Origin: Streptomyces sp. S.PB5
Lineage (GTDB): Bacteria > Actinomycetota > Actinomycetes > Streptomycetales > Streptomycetaceae
Direction: 5' to 3'
Assembly (NCBI RefSeq): GCF_030403745.1
Contig: NZ_JAQMWP010000008.1
Location: 434,001-498,000 of the forward strand
Length of the DNA stretch: 64,000 bases
Shown: piece after piece, positions 16,027 to 24,170 of the stretch
How the letters are laid out: each line of letters opens with the position of its first letter
Position numbering within the stretch: the first letter of the stretch is position 1
Program-made: the position numbers and the translations under genes
The notes under the pieces: model-generated
What the model saw: only the letters and a program-made list of their open reading frames with translations
What the model was told of the DNA's origin: nothing
Database searches by the model: none

Positions 16027-19000
16027 CCCACGGCCGCGACGCCGTTGCGCCACGTCGGGAGGAGCTCGTCGAGGAGGGCCTCGGTGCGGGGCGGGAGGCC
16101 GCGGGCGCCGCTGCGGCCGATGAGGTCCGCGGCGAGGGCCTGGAGGCGGGCGGTGTCGCCGGTGGCATGGGTGGCGCGCAGGAGTTCGTGCCAGAGGCGC
16201 TCGTCGCCGGGGGCGGAGTTGAGAGCGGCGCCCAGGGCCTCGATGGCCTTCTCCGCGCGGTCCTTGACGAGGTGGAACTCGGACAGCGCGAGCCCGATGT
16301 CCGCGACGAGCAGCGGGAGCTGGGCGTCGATGATCTCGTGGGTGAGCCAGCGGTAGCGGCCCTCGGGACGGTCGGCGAGGAGCGGTCCCCGCACCAGCAC
16401 GAGTGCGTCGGTGAGCAGCCGCCCGCGCACGGCACGGCTGTCGACACCGCGGCCCTGCGTGGCCTCGTGGTAGAGGGAGCGCAGCACGTCGAGGTCGGAG
16501 ACGACGGACTTGGCGAGGGTGAGGCGTCCGGTCCGGTCGGTCTTGAGCCTCGGGGTGCCGTCGGGCTCGGTGCCGAGCCAGGCGCGGAGCCGGTCAAGGA
16601 GGGCCTCGCGGACATCGTCCGTCACGCCGCGCGGCCAGAGCGCGGAGGCCAGCACGCGCGGGTGCACGCCCTCGCGGTGCAGCAGAAGCAGGGCGAGTGC
16701 CTCATGGAGGAGCGCGCTCCGGTCGCCGTCGGGAGTGTCGAGGCCGATGATCTCGTACGGCCCCACGAGCCGTGCGTACACGGCCGGGCGTCCCTGCTCG
16801 CTGATGTCGACGAGGAACGGCGGTGCGGTGGCCGGTCCCTGCGGTTCGCGCTCGGGGTCGGACTCGACGAACAGCTCGACGACCGCGCGCTGGAGCGGCA
16901 CGGGCAGGAGCTGGGCGTCGAGTTCGAGGCCGAGCAGCGGGGCGAGCAGCTTGCCCTCGCCGGTGACCTCCATCTCCCAGGCGGCGCCGGGCAGATCGCC
17001 GCTCTCGGTGCCGACGAGGTAGCCGATGCCGAGGCGGCCGGCGTCGGCGGCGAGTTCGGCGAGCTTCATCGCGTCGTCGGCGGAGGGCTCGGCGGCCAGG
17101 AGCACGAGGTGCGGGGCCCAGCGGGTGTGCTGGGCGGGCCCGGTGCGGCCGGTGAGTACGGAGTCGTGGCCGGCGGCGCCCAGGGCCCCGCGCCGCTGCC
17201 GGGTCTCGGCCTCCATGGTCTCGACGAGGTCGTCGATGCCGTCGAGGTGGCGGAGCCGGTTGGGGGCGAGCGGGGTGAGGTCTTCGCCGAAGCCGACGAG
17301 GGTGATGGTCATGCGGTCCGACCAGCCGTTGGTGGCCAGTTCGGCGGCGACGGACGCGAACACGGCGGCGCGGTCGGCCTCGCGGCCGCTCAAGGAGACG
17401 ATGCCGGGCACGGCCTCCAGGTTGAGCAGCAGCCGGGAGTCGTCCATGGTGCCGAGGCTGACGAGCCCGGGGTACGGAGCCGCGGCGTCGACGTCCTCGT
17501 ACCGCTCGGCGTCGGTGCGGGCGAGCATCCAGAACGTCTGGTCCTGGCCGAGCTGCCAGGGGGCGGGCGGGTTGCCGGACGGCTGGGCGAGCTGGAGGTG
17601 CAGGTCGCCGTTGTTGCTGAGCCAGGTGGCGTAGACGGTGGGCAGCGGCCGCGACTCGGCGGCGAGCGAGGCGGCGAGTCCGCGCAGGGACCGGTCCAGC
17701 AGTCGTACGCCCTCGGGGTCGGCGCCCACGAGCAGCGCGTCCTGCGCATCGGCGGCGTCGCCGGTCGGCGTGGGCGGCTCCATGCCGCGCCGGCCGCCGA
17801 CGGCACCGAACGCCGACTGCCACAGGGCCTGCCGGCGACGGCGGCCGAGGGCGCCGAGGAGACCGGCGGCGAGAAGGGGGGCGCCGATGAGGGCCTGCGG
17901 GAGGCCGAAGGCGTCGGACGCGGCCGAGGTTCCGGTGGCGTGCTGCTGGTGCTCCTGGTGGCCGCCGGTCTGCTGGTCGGGGGCGGGGCGCTGGTCGGGG
18001 AGGGAGACCTGGGCGGCGCCGCCCTGCGCTCCACCGCCCTGTGCGTGATCGCCGCCCTGGGCGTGACCGCCGCCCCCGCCGGCCTGGTCGCCGCCGGCCT
18101 TGGCGTAGTCGTGCAGCTGCTGCTGGGCGGCGGAGCCACCCGCCTCGGGCATCTCGACGAGATCCCCACCGCGCGCGTCGCCCGGCATCTCCATGATCCA
18201 GCCGGGCCGGATCAGGCTCGCCTCGGACAGCTTGGAGCCGTCCGGCTGCACGCGGTCCTTGTTGAGGTCGAAGATCTCCTTGTACCGGCGTCCGTCACCG
18301 AGGTGCCGCTCGGCGATCTCCCACAGCGAGTCGTGGTGACGGCCCTCGGGCGGCTGGATCCGGTAGTACTTCGTGTCGTCGGCCTTCGAGGAACCCCCTT
18401 GGGCCTCGGCGTGGGAGGCGGCGTCGGCCGCCTGCTCGGCAAGGGCGGCGGCGGTGCTGGCCGCCTGCTCCTGCTGCTGGGCGAAGAGCCCGCCGCCGGG
18501 GGTCTGCTGGGCGGCGGCGACGGTTCCGCGCTGGTTCTCGTCGAAGGCGTGCCCCAGCTGGGACAGGCCCGGGGTGAGGCTGGCGGCGGTGGCACCGACG
18601 AGGAGCAGCGCGGCGACCAGCTGCCGGGCGAGGACCTGGCTCGGACCGGCGCCGGGGACGCGGCCGGGGACGCCGACTCCGGAGACGGCGGCCTTTATCT
18701 CCACGAGCACGCAGGCGGTGAACTGCGCCCAGGCGAGCCAGACGATGACGGTGAGGATGTGGAGGAAGGTGCCGGTGGTGATCGGCTCCTGCAGCCAGTC
18801 GAGGCTCGGCACCCCGTTCGGCAACGGCCATCCGACCGTGACGGCGAGCGCCCCCGGCACTCCGACCACCAGCACGAGCAGCGCGACGAACGCGAGGAAC
18901 GCCTTGACGAAGTCGCCGAACGAACGCCGCCGGATCCGCACGGCCTGCGGGGTGCGGTTCCTCGGGGTCGCGGAGGCGGTCGTGGCGGCGGTCGTGGCGG

Positions 19001-19073
19001 CGGTCGTGGCGGCGGTCGTGGCGGTCGTGTTTCCCGTCGAGCTTGACGAGCTTGAACTGCGGCGTCGTGCCAT
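16023..19073 (-). CDS. Membrane protein with LysM and BTAD domains
   Basis: 1016 aa. Order: Ser/Thr/Ala repeat tail (1-35), membrane helices at about 62-82, 105-125 and 148-168, a LysM-like domain (about 235-290, SLWEIAERHLGDGRRYKEIF...IRPGW), a Gly/Gln/His-rich linker, another hydrophobic segment near 400, then a long cytoplasmic part ending in a bacterial transcriptional activator (BTAD) domain with TPR-like helices. No DNA-binding winged helix is seen next to the BTAD, so it may be a signalling or scaffold protein. It precedes and overlaps the prepilin peptidase gene, suggesting a role in Tad pilus assembly or control. Function not known. Confidence 0.85.
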   Translation of the reverse strand: MARRRSSSSSSSTGNTTATTAATTAATTAATTASATPRNRTPQAVRIRRRSFGDFVKAFLAFVALLVLVVGVPGALAVTVGWPLPNGVPSLDWLQEPITTGTFLHILTVIVWLAWAQFTACVLVEIKAAVSGVGVPGRVPGAGPSQVLARQLVAALLLVGATAASLTPGLSQLGHAFDENQRGTVAAAQQTPGGGLFAQQQEQAASTAAALAEQAADAASHAEAQGGSSKADDTKYYRIQPPEGRHHDSLWEIAERHLGDGRRYKEIFDLNKDRVQPDGSKLSEASLIRPGWIMEMPGDARGGDLVEMPEAGGSAAQQQLHDYAKAGGDQAGGGGGHAQGGDHAQGGGAQGGAAQVSLPDQRPAPDQQTGGHQEHQQHATGTSAASDAFGLPQALIGAPLLAAGLLGALGRRRRQALWQSAFGAVGGRRGMEPPTPTGDAADAQDALLVGADPEGVRLLDRSLRGLAASLAAESRPLPTVYATWLSNNGDLHLQLAQPSGNPPAPWQLGQDQTFWMLARTDAERYEDVDAAAPYPGLVSLGTMDDSRLLLNLEAVPGIVSLSGREADRAAVFASVAAELATNGWSDRMTITLVGFGEDLTPLAPNRLRHLDGIDDLVETMEAETRQRRGALGAAGHDSVLTGRTGPAQHTRWAPHLVLLAAEPSADDAMKLAELAADAGRLGIGYLVGTESGDLPGAAWEMEVTGEGKLLAPLLGLELDAQLLPVPLQRAVVELFVESDPEREPQGPATAPPFLVDISEQGRPAVYARLVGPYEIIGLDTPDGDRSALLHEALALLLLHREGVHPRVLASALWPRGVTDDVREALLDRLRAWLGTEPDGTPRLKTDRTGRLTLAKSVVSDLDVLRSLYHEATQGRGVDSRAVRGRLLTDALVLVRGPLLADRPEGRYRWLTHEIIDAQLPLLVADIGLALSEFHLVKDRAEKAIEALGAALNSAPGDERLWHELLRATHATGDTARLQALAADLIGRSGARGLPPRTEALLDELLPTWRNGVAAVG
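18975..19029. repeat. 12-bp tandem repeat inside the LysM/BTAD gene
   Basis: Four and a half copies of GGCGGTCGTGGC, coding the Thr/Thr/Ala/Ala repeat near the N-terminus. The unit is a multiple of three, so copy-number change would keep the frame. Confidence 0.85.
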
Positions 19074-19412
19074 GGCGGGTGTCCTGGGTGGTGTGTGGAG
19101 GGAGTGGGTGACGGAGTGAGTGAGGGTGTCCTGAGGGGTGTCCTGAGGAGTGTGCTGAGCCTACAGAGATCTTAGATACGCCGTCGAAGGTCGGGCAGGG
19201 GCCTGTGGACAACCTCAGATCAATTCCTCACGACCCGCCAGAAATGCCGGAGTTGCCCACACTGCAGCCCTCCATGAACAACGGCGTTCGCAATCGCCAC
19301 GCGATACCCTCACGCTCCCCACACAACCCCCCGCAGGCAGTTAAAGGCCCCTTACCTGCCCCTGATAACTTCGTTCCCCGTTGCACACGCCGACCTCCGG
19401 GGGAGATCCATC
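19074..19412. other. Divergent intergenic region (339 nt)
   Basis: Between the minus-strand LysM/BTAD gene and the plus-strand lipoprotein gene. No coding sequence supported. Short direct repeats of GTGTCCTGAGG occur at about 19125-19155. It should hold both promoters, but I cannot assign -35/-10 boxes with confidence. Confidence 0.6.
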
Positions 19413-20081
19413 GTGGCCCGCCGCGCCCTGCCTGTCACTGCCGCCGCGTTCGCCATGTCGGCGGCGCTTCTGCTCGCCGGGTGCGGTGGGGGTGACGACT
19501 CGTCGTCTGACGACATCAAGGGGGCGGACACGGCTTCGGGGAGTCCTTCGGCTTCGGGTTCCGCCTCGGCGTCGCCCGCGGCGGACAGACCTGATGTGAG
19601 CCTCCCCAAGGACCTGGACCTGGTCTTCGACTTCGAGAAGCCGTCGGACGCGGGCAACGCGGCGGCACTCGCGGACGCGGAGAACTACATCCGCGCGCTG
19701 AACCACGGCATCACCCAGCAGGCCCCCGACGACCCCGCCTATCAGTACTACTCCGCCGGGGACGCGGCCCGGTACGCGAACTCCCAGATCAAGGAGTACG
19801 TGAAGGGCGGCTGGACGCTCACCGGCCAGGACCGCTACTACCGCGCGGAGACCAGCGCGGCCGGTGACTCGGACAAGGTGAAGCTCGTGACCGTCGCCTT
19901 CTGCGAGGACGCCTCCAAGGTGTACGGCAAGGAAGTGAAGAGCGGAAAGGTCCTGCGCACCGAGGAAAGCCCGGACGATTTCCTCAAGTTCAGCATCGTC
20001 ATGGCGTCCGCGAAGGGCTCGCCGGTGTGGCGTGCCCAGCAGATCACCGTCACGGAGAAGGCGACGGAATGCCAGGAGTGA
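19413..20081 (+). CDS. Putative lipoprotein, type VII-associated pair copy 1, gene A
   Basis: 222 aa. Signal peptide with lipobox LLAGC (lipid Cys24), an Asp/Ser/Ala-rich linker, then a globular domain: DVSLPKDLDLVFDFE, AENYIRALNHGI, YSAGDAARYANSQIKEYVKGGWT. GTG 19413 follows GGGGGAGATCC. Its paralogue at 49664-50335 shares all these segments. The next gene overlaps its end by 13 nt. Function unknown; the association with an exported partner and effector genes suggests a cell-surface role in protein secretion. Confidence 0.85.
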   Translation: MARRALPVTAAAFAMSAALLLAGCGGGDDSSSDDIKGADTASGSPSASGSASASPAADRPDVSLPKDLDLVFDFEKPSDAGNAAALADAENYIRALNHGITQQAPDDPAYQYYSAGDAARYANSQIKEYVKGGWTLTGQDRYYRAETSAAGDSDKVKLVTVAFCEDASKVYGKEVKSGKVLRTEESPDDFLKFSIVMASAKGSPVWRAQQITVTEKATECQE

Positions 20082-21139
20082 TCCCCTCACGACGGGCGAG
20101 CTGGATCCTGGCCCTCACCACGGGGGCTCTCGTCTGGACCACGGGCACCGCGTACGCCGGAAAGCCCGTGCCCGGCGGCCATGACACCACGCAGGGCGGC
20201 GCCGACGGGAAGACCCTGCTGGCCTCCGCCGGCCAGTCCCGGATCAAGGTCACCCAGATCAGCGGCCCCACCGGCGGCAAGCGCGGCGCCGTCGCCTCCG
20301 TGGACGCCGACTGGAAGCCCCCGGCGTGCTGGTACGAGCCGGTCTTCACGCCCGCGACACTGAAGGACTTCTCGGAGACCAACGGGGTCGGTGACGTCGG
20401 GATCCACGAGTACTGGGCCGGAAAAGAGCTCTGGACGGACTATTACCGGGACGAGAAGTCCACGATCAACTACTTCGAGGACGGCGCCACCGTCGAGGGG
20501 TACAAGAACTACAACCTCGGCCAGGACGGCTACTTCTGGCGCAGCGTCGCCCCGGACATCTCCGACCCGGACTCCTGGGACTGCACCCGCGTCATGTTCT
20601 GGCAGCCCGCGGGCCAGATCCCGAAGATCGCCCACGCGCCCACCCCGGAGACGCTGGCCGACTACGCCTACGACAAGATCGAGGTCCCCGACACCGCGAT
20701 CGAGCTGAAGCCCGCCACCAAGTCCACGGTGAACCTGCCCACTTGGGTCTGGCTCGACAAGGGCACCTTCCAGGACGTCAAGGTCCGCGCCGAACTCCCG
20801 AACACAGGCCTGTGGGCGGAGACGACGGCCAAGCCGGTCGCCCTGCATCTGGCCCCCGGTACGGAGGACGCGGAGACGTACCCCGCCTCCGGCGACTGCA
20901 CGATCAACGACGACGGCTCGATCGGAACGCCGTACGCGAAGGGCGACGCCGAGAAGACGCCGCCCTGCGGCATCCGTTACCTGAAGGCCACCAACGGCAC
21001 GCCGTACCACCTGTCGGCCTCCGTGACCTGGCAGATCACCTGGGAGGGCTCGGACGGCACCGGCGGCGACCTCCCCGACGGGACGTTCGAGACGACGCAG
21101 GACATGACCGTCCAGGAGATCCAGGCGATCAACCGCTGA
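20069..21139 (+). CDS. Exported protein, type VII-associated pair copy 1, gene B
   Basis: 356 aa. N-terminal signal peptide ending near AYAG (about residue 31), no membrane anchor after it. Mature part has conserved cysteines in PACWYEP, DCTRV, GDCTIN and PPCGIRYL that could form disulfides. C-terminal segments LAPGTEDAETYPASG and TGGDLPDGTFETTQD...VQEIQAINR are nearly identical to the paralogue at 50326-51411. ATG 20069 is chosen because GGAGAAGG lies upstream at the same distance as in the paralogue; it overlaps the lipoprotein stop by 13 nt. Family not recognised. Confidence 0.85.
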   Translation: MPGVIPSRRASWILALTTGALVWTTGTAYAGKPVPGGHDTTQGGADGKTLLASAGQSRIKVTQISGPTGGKRGAVASVDADWKPPACWYEPVFTPATLKDFSETNGVGDVGIHEYWAGKELWTDYYRDEKSTINYFEDGATVEGYKNYNLGQDGYFWRSVAPDISDPDSWDCTRVMFWQPAGQIPKIAHAPTPETLADYAYDKIEVPDTAIELKPATKSTVNLPTWVWLDKGTFQDVKVRAELPNTGLWAETTAKPVALHLAPGTEDAETYPASGDCTINDDGSIGTPYAKGDAEKTPPCGIRYLKATNGTPYHLSASVTWQITWEGSDGTGGDLPDGTFETTQDMTVQEIQAINR

Positions 21140-21199
21140 CACGCGCGCCCGGGCCCGCACCGCCGACTCACCACCATCACAAGAGAAGAGAGAGCCCTG

Positions 21200-22219
21200 A
21201 TGACGTCCCGCCCCCGCCCCCCGTACGGACGCCGCCTGACCGCAACCGCGCTCGGCATGGCCACGGCGCTCACCCTCACCGCCTGCGGCGGAGGCAAGGC
21301 GTCCGACGGCGCGAACGGTGAGGGGTCCGCGAGCGCCGCACCCCAGGGCGTGGTGACCGAGAAGGCCGCCGCCGCGGTGATGGACAAGTACGAGAAGGTC
21401 AACAACAAGGCCAACGCGGCTCTGGACGAGAAGCTCCTGGGTACGGTCGAGGGCGGCCAGGTCTACGCGATGGACAAGGCGACCTACACCCTCGTCCCGA
21501 CCTTCTCGGCGAAGGACCGGAAGGCCTACGGCAAGCCCTTCTCCTACCAGGACCGCCAGTACGTGATCCCGGAGAAGGGAACCGGCGACTGGTTCGCCGT
21601 CCGGGCCAGCTCCAGCGAGAACGCGAAGAGTTCCGTACTGCTGGTCTTCGACAAGGTGGACGGGACGTACAAGATGGTGCTGTCCCTGTGGGCCGACAGC
21701 GGCGAACCGTTCCCGGAACTCGCCGTCGGTCAGGGCGGCCTGGCCCAGGCCGTCAGCGCCGACACGAAGGTCGGCAAGCTCGCCCCGTCCGACGTGGCCA
21801 CCGCCTACGAGGACCTTCTCGCGACCGGCGGCACGAAGGAAGGCAAGAGCCTCGCCTCCACGGAGCCGGTCAAGAACGCCCTCAAGACCTACAAGAAGAG
21901 CAGCACCGAGGGCGGGGCCGACGGCGCCGCCACCGAGAAGTTCTTCACCAAGCCCCCGGCCGACCCCAGCGTGTACGCGCTGCGGACCGCGGACGGCGGC
22001 ATCCTCGCCCTGTTCGCCGCCTCGCACACCCAGGAAACCCTGCTGAAGCCCGCCTACCGCTCCAACGCCTCACTCGTGCCGAGCGATGAGCAGGCCGCCC
22101 TCGGCGCCACCCGGGGCGCCGTGATCACCGACGAGTTCCAGGGCCAGGGCGTGGCCGAACTGACGCCGAAGGCCGCCCGGATCACGGCCGTCGACTTCCA
22201 ACACGTCGACTCCCGCTGA
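21200..22219 (+). CDS. Putative lipoprotein
   Basis: 339 aa with a signal peptide and lipobox LTLTAC (Cys29), a Gly/Ser/Ala linker, then a mixed alpha/beta domain with no motif I recognise. ATG 21200 has AGAGAAGAGAGAG upstream. It follows the copy-1 pair by 60 nt and is probably co-transcribed; copy 2 has no equivalent gene, so it is an added member of this block. Confidence 0.75.
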   Translation: MTSRPRPPYGRRLTATALGMATALTLTACGGGKASDGANGEGSASAAPQGVVTEKAAAAVMDKYEKVNNKANAALDEKLLGTVEGGQVYAMDKATYTLVPTFSAKDRKAYGKPFSYQDRQYVIPEKGTGDWFAVRASSSENAKSSVLLVFDKVDGTYKMVLSLWADSGEPFPELAVGQGGLAQAVSADTKVGKLAPSDVATAYEDLLATGGTKEGKSLASTEPVKNALKTYKKSSTEGGADGAATEKFFTKPPADPSVYALRTADGGILALFAASHTQETLLKPAYRSNASLVPSDEQAALGATRGAVITDEFQGQGVAELTPKAARITAVDFQHVDSR

Positions 22220-22229
22220 CCCTCTCCCC

Positions 22230-22769
22230 CTAACCCTCCGGCCAGTCCTCCCGGGAGAGGGTCACCGCGAGCCGGCCCTCTCCCTGAGACACCTCCACGT
22301 CCATCCCCCCGGCGACGGCCTCGCCGAAGTCGGCAGGCAGGGTGTCGTCGAGTACGAACACGAAGTGCAGCGCGAACGCCGTCCAGTCCGGGTCCTGCAC
22401 CCCATCGGCGTCGAGCTGCAGATTCGCCCGCCAGGCCGCCTGGCAGAGCACGGAGACGAAGACACCGAGAAAGTCGGCACCGAGCAGCCCATCGGCGTGC
22501 TCGATGAGAACAACTTGGTCAGCCGTGTCATGCCGGTCGTGCAGACACTCCACGAGGGCGTCCCAGTTGTGCCCGAAGTACCCCGGGAAGCCCAACTCCC
22601 GCGCGAACACGGCGAACAGCGCGGCCGGCTCCGACAGTTCCCGACCGTCCAAGCGGAAGACACGGCCTCCCAGCTTCTGGAGCGTGGCTGTCTCGACGTA
22701 CACCCAAGGGTCGTCAGAACGCGCGAAGACGACCCATGGTGATCGCCGCTCAGTGAGGATGGGGCCCAT
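22230..22769 (-). CDS. Barstar family protein
   Basis: 179 aa. Contains the barstar signature GYFGHNWDALVECL, in which the acidic loop blocks the active site of barnase-type RNases. It has about 50 extra N-terminal residues and a C-terminal extension compared with the 90-aa barstar. No barnase-like toxin gene is visible nearby, so it is an orphan immunity gene, consistent with its place in a toxin/immunity block. Convergent with the lipoprotein gene at 21200, with only 10 nt between them. Confidence 0.85.
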   Translation of the reverse strand: MGPILTERRSPWVVFARSDDPWVYVETATLQKLGGRVFRLDGRELSEPAALFAVFARELGFPGYFGHNWDALVECLHDRHDTADQVVLIEHADGLLGADFLGVFVSVLCQAAWRANLQLDADGVQDPDWTAFALHFVFVLDDTLPADFGEAVAGGMDVEVSQGEGRLAVTLSREDWPEG

Positions 22770-22798
22770 GCGGGAGATCCTGGCAGTCAGCCCGCACT

Positions 22799-23011
22799 GC
22801 CGACGAACAGATCCTCCGCCTGCGTCGCGTGGACCGCGCGCTGGGCCCAGAGTTCAAGCTGGCCTCGGTCGGAACATGCCTGTACCCGGTCACGAACCGA
22901 ATCCGGGACCTCGATTCCGCGCCACTCGAGAATGCGCGGAGTCATCTCTGCACCCTCCTCGACCCCGAGCGGTCACGTGACCTCATCCACCAGACGGCCA
23001 GGGAACTGTGA
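22799..23011 (+). pseudogene. C-terminal remnant of an XRE/DUF5753-type regulator
   Basis: The frame reads ADEQILRLRRVDRALG... and ends LLDPERSRDLIHQTAREL, which resembles the last part of the helix-turn-helix regulators that precede DUF397 genes in Streptomyces. The DNA-binding domain is gone; the barstar gene starts (other strand) where it should be. The intact DUF397 partner follows 10 nt later. Assignment rests on C-terminal resemblance and context. Confidence 0.55.
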
Positions 23012-23021
23012 GGACCAAGCC

Positions 23022-23228
23022 ATGACCACCCCCGCTCAGTGGCGCAAGTCGTCCTACTCAGGCGGCGGGGAGGGCAACGAGTGCGTAGAGACAGCGGACC
23101 TGCGCACCCTCATAGCGATACGCGACTCCAAGAACCCGACCCACGGCACCCTCGCCTTCCCGCCCCCCGTCTTCGCCACGTTCCTCAAGAGCCTCAAGAG
23201 CCTCAAGACTCCCGAACTCTCCTCGTGA
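23022..23228 (+). CDS. DUF397 protein
   Basis: 68 aa with the DUF397 pattern QWRKSSYSGGGEGNECVETA and AIRDSKNPTHGTLAF. These small proteins are usually paired with an XRE-type regulator and act as its partner or antagonist (BldB-like in Streptomyces). Here the regulator is a fragment, so this is an orphan. The C-terminus is a short LKSLKSLK repeat. Its end overlaps the convergent SUKH gene by 26 nt. Confidence 0.85.
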   Translation: MTTPAQWRKSSYSGGGEGNECVETADLRTLIAIRDSKNPTHGTLAFPPPVFATFLKSLKSLKTPELSS

Positions 23229-24168
23229 GCCTCTGCATCGCCTCGTCCGGCGTCGGCGCCAGAAGTGCGACGGAGTCCATGCCGACGTACACCTCACCGG
23301 TCTCCGCGATCCCCAGGTACTGGTTCCGGCGGTCGACCATGCCGACCGGGTAGAGATACGTCCCGGCCTGCTCACTGAGGTCGTCGAAGATCTCGTCGTC
23401 CCAGAGAGCCATCAGCGGATCCAGCCGGAACTCGCCCCAGGGCATCGAGTCCCACGGCTCCCTGAACGGGACCCCGACACCACCGAACTCGGCGAGAAAC
23501 CGTCGCGCGGCCTCGTGGATCTCGAACTCCCCGTGCAGGAGCAGCACGCTCTCCCAGGTCGCGGTAGGGACGGACCGCCCCGGATACCACCCGGCCGCAC
23601 GCAGCACACGGTCGGTCTCCTCGGGCCAGCGCCCACCCTCGTCACCACCGGCAGACACCGTCACCACGCGATCCCAGAACGCGTGCGAGCCACTTGGCGT
23701 CCCCGGCGTCCAGAGGTCCGCCATAGTCGCCTGCGACCGTACGAGCACCTCCAGCCCCCGGTCCGCGGAGTCGGCCAGCTGCTCCACGTCCTCCCTGGCC
23801 AGGTACAGGGCCCCGTTCTCCGCCACACCCAGGTAACTGTTCCCGCTGTCCGCCCGGCCGACCGGGCACAACGGCGTCCCGGCCTTCTCGCTCAGCCTGG
23901 CGAACGTCTCCTGGTCCCACTCCGCCGCGAGCGGGTCGAACCGGACCGCCGACTGCGTCACCGCCGAGTCCGCCGGCCAGCCGTAGGTCACCAACCCGCC
24001 GAATTCGGCGAGGAATCGGCGAGCGGCCTCGTGGAGGACGAAGGAACCCCGCTCACGCAGAATCGCCTCCCACGTCTCCGTCGCCACCGAGCGCCCCTGC
24101 TGCCAGCCCGCCCGTCGCAGCACACCGTCCGTCTCCGACGACCACCGCCGCACGGTCTCCCCGCTCAT
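23203..24168 (-). CDS. Tandem SUKH-3 immunity protein
   Basis: 321 aa made of two SUKH-3-like domains (about 1-150 and 175-321). Each contains HEAARRFLAEFGG, a following FDPL/LDPL segment, and a P(V)GxxDxxNxYLG motif. SUKH proteins neutralise nuclease and deaminase toxins of contact-dependent and polymorphic systems. The ATG at 24168 lies 2 nt after the stop of the RHS toxin gene, so it is translationally coupled and is almost surely its antidote. The duplication may give cover against two toxin variants. Confidence 0.88.
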   Translation of the reverse strand: MSGETVRRWSSETDGVLRRAGWQQGRSVATETWEAILRERGSFVLHEAARRFLAEFGGLVTYGWPADSAVTQSAVRFDPLAAEWDQETFARLSEKAGTPLCPVGRADSGNSYLGVAENGALYLAREDVEQLADSADRGLEVLVRSQATMADLWTPGTPSGSHAFWDRVVTVSAGGDEGGRWPEETDRVLRAAGWYPGRSVPTATWESVLLLHGEFEIHEAARRFLAEFGGVGVPFREPWDSMPWGEFRLDPLMALWDDEIFDDLSEQAGTYLYPVGMVDRRNQYLGIAETGEVYVGMDSVALLAPTPDEAMQRLTRRVRES

Positions 24169-24170
24169 GT

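Noticed and set aside
15837..19046. 1069-aa plus-strand open frame
   Set aside because: Antisense to the LysM/BTAD gene, which has recognisable domains and a coupled neighbour.
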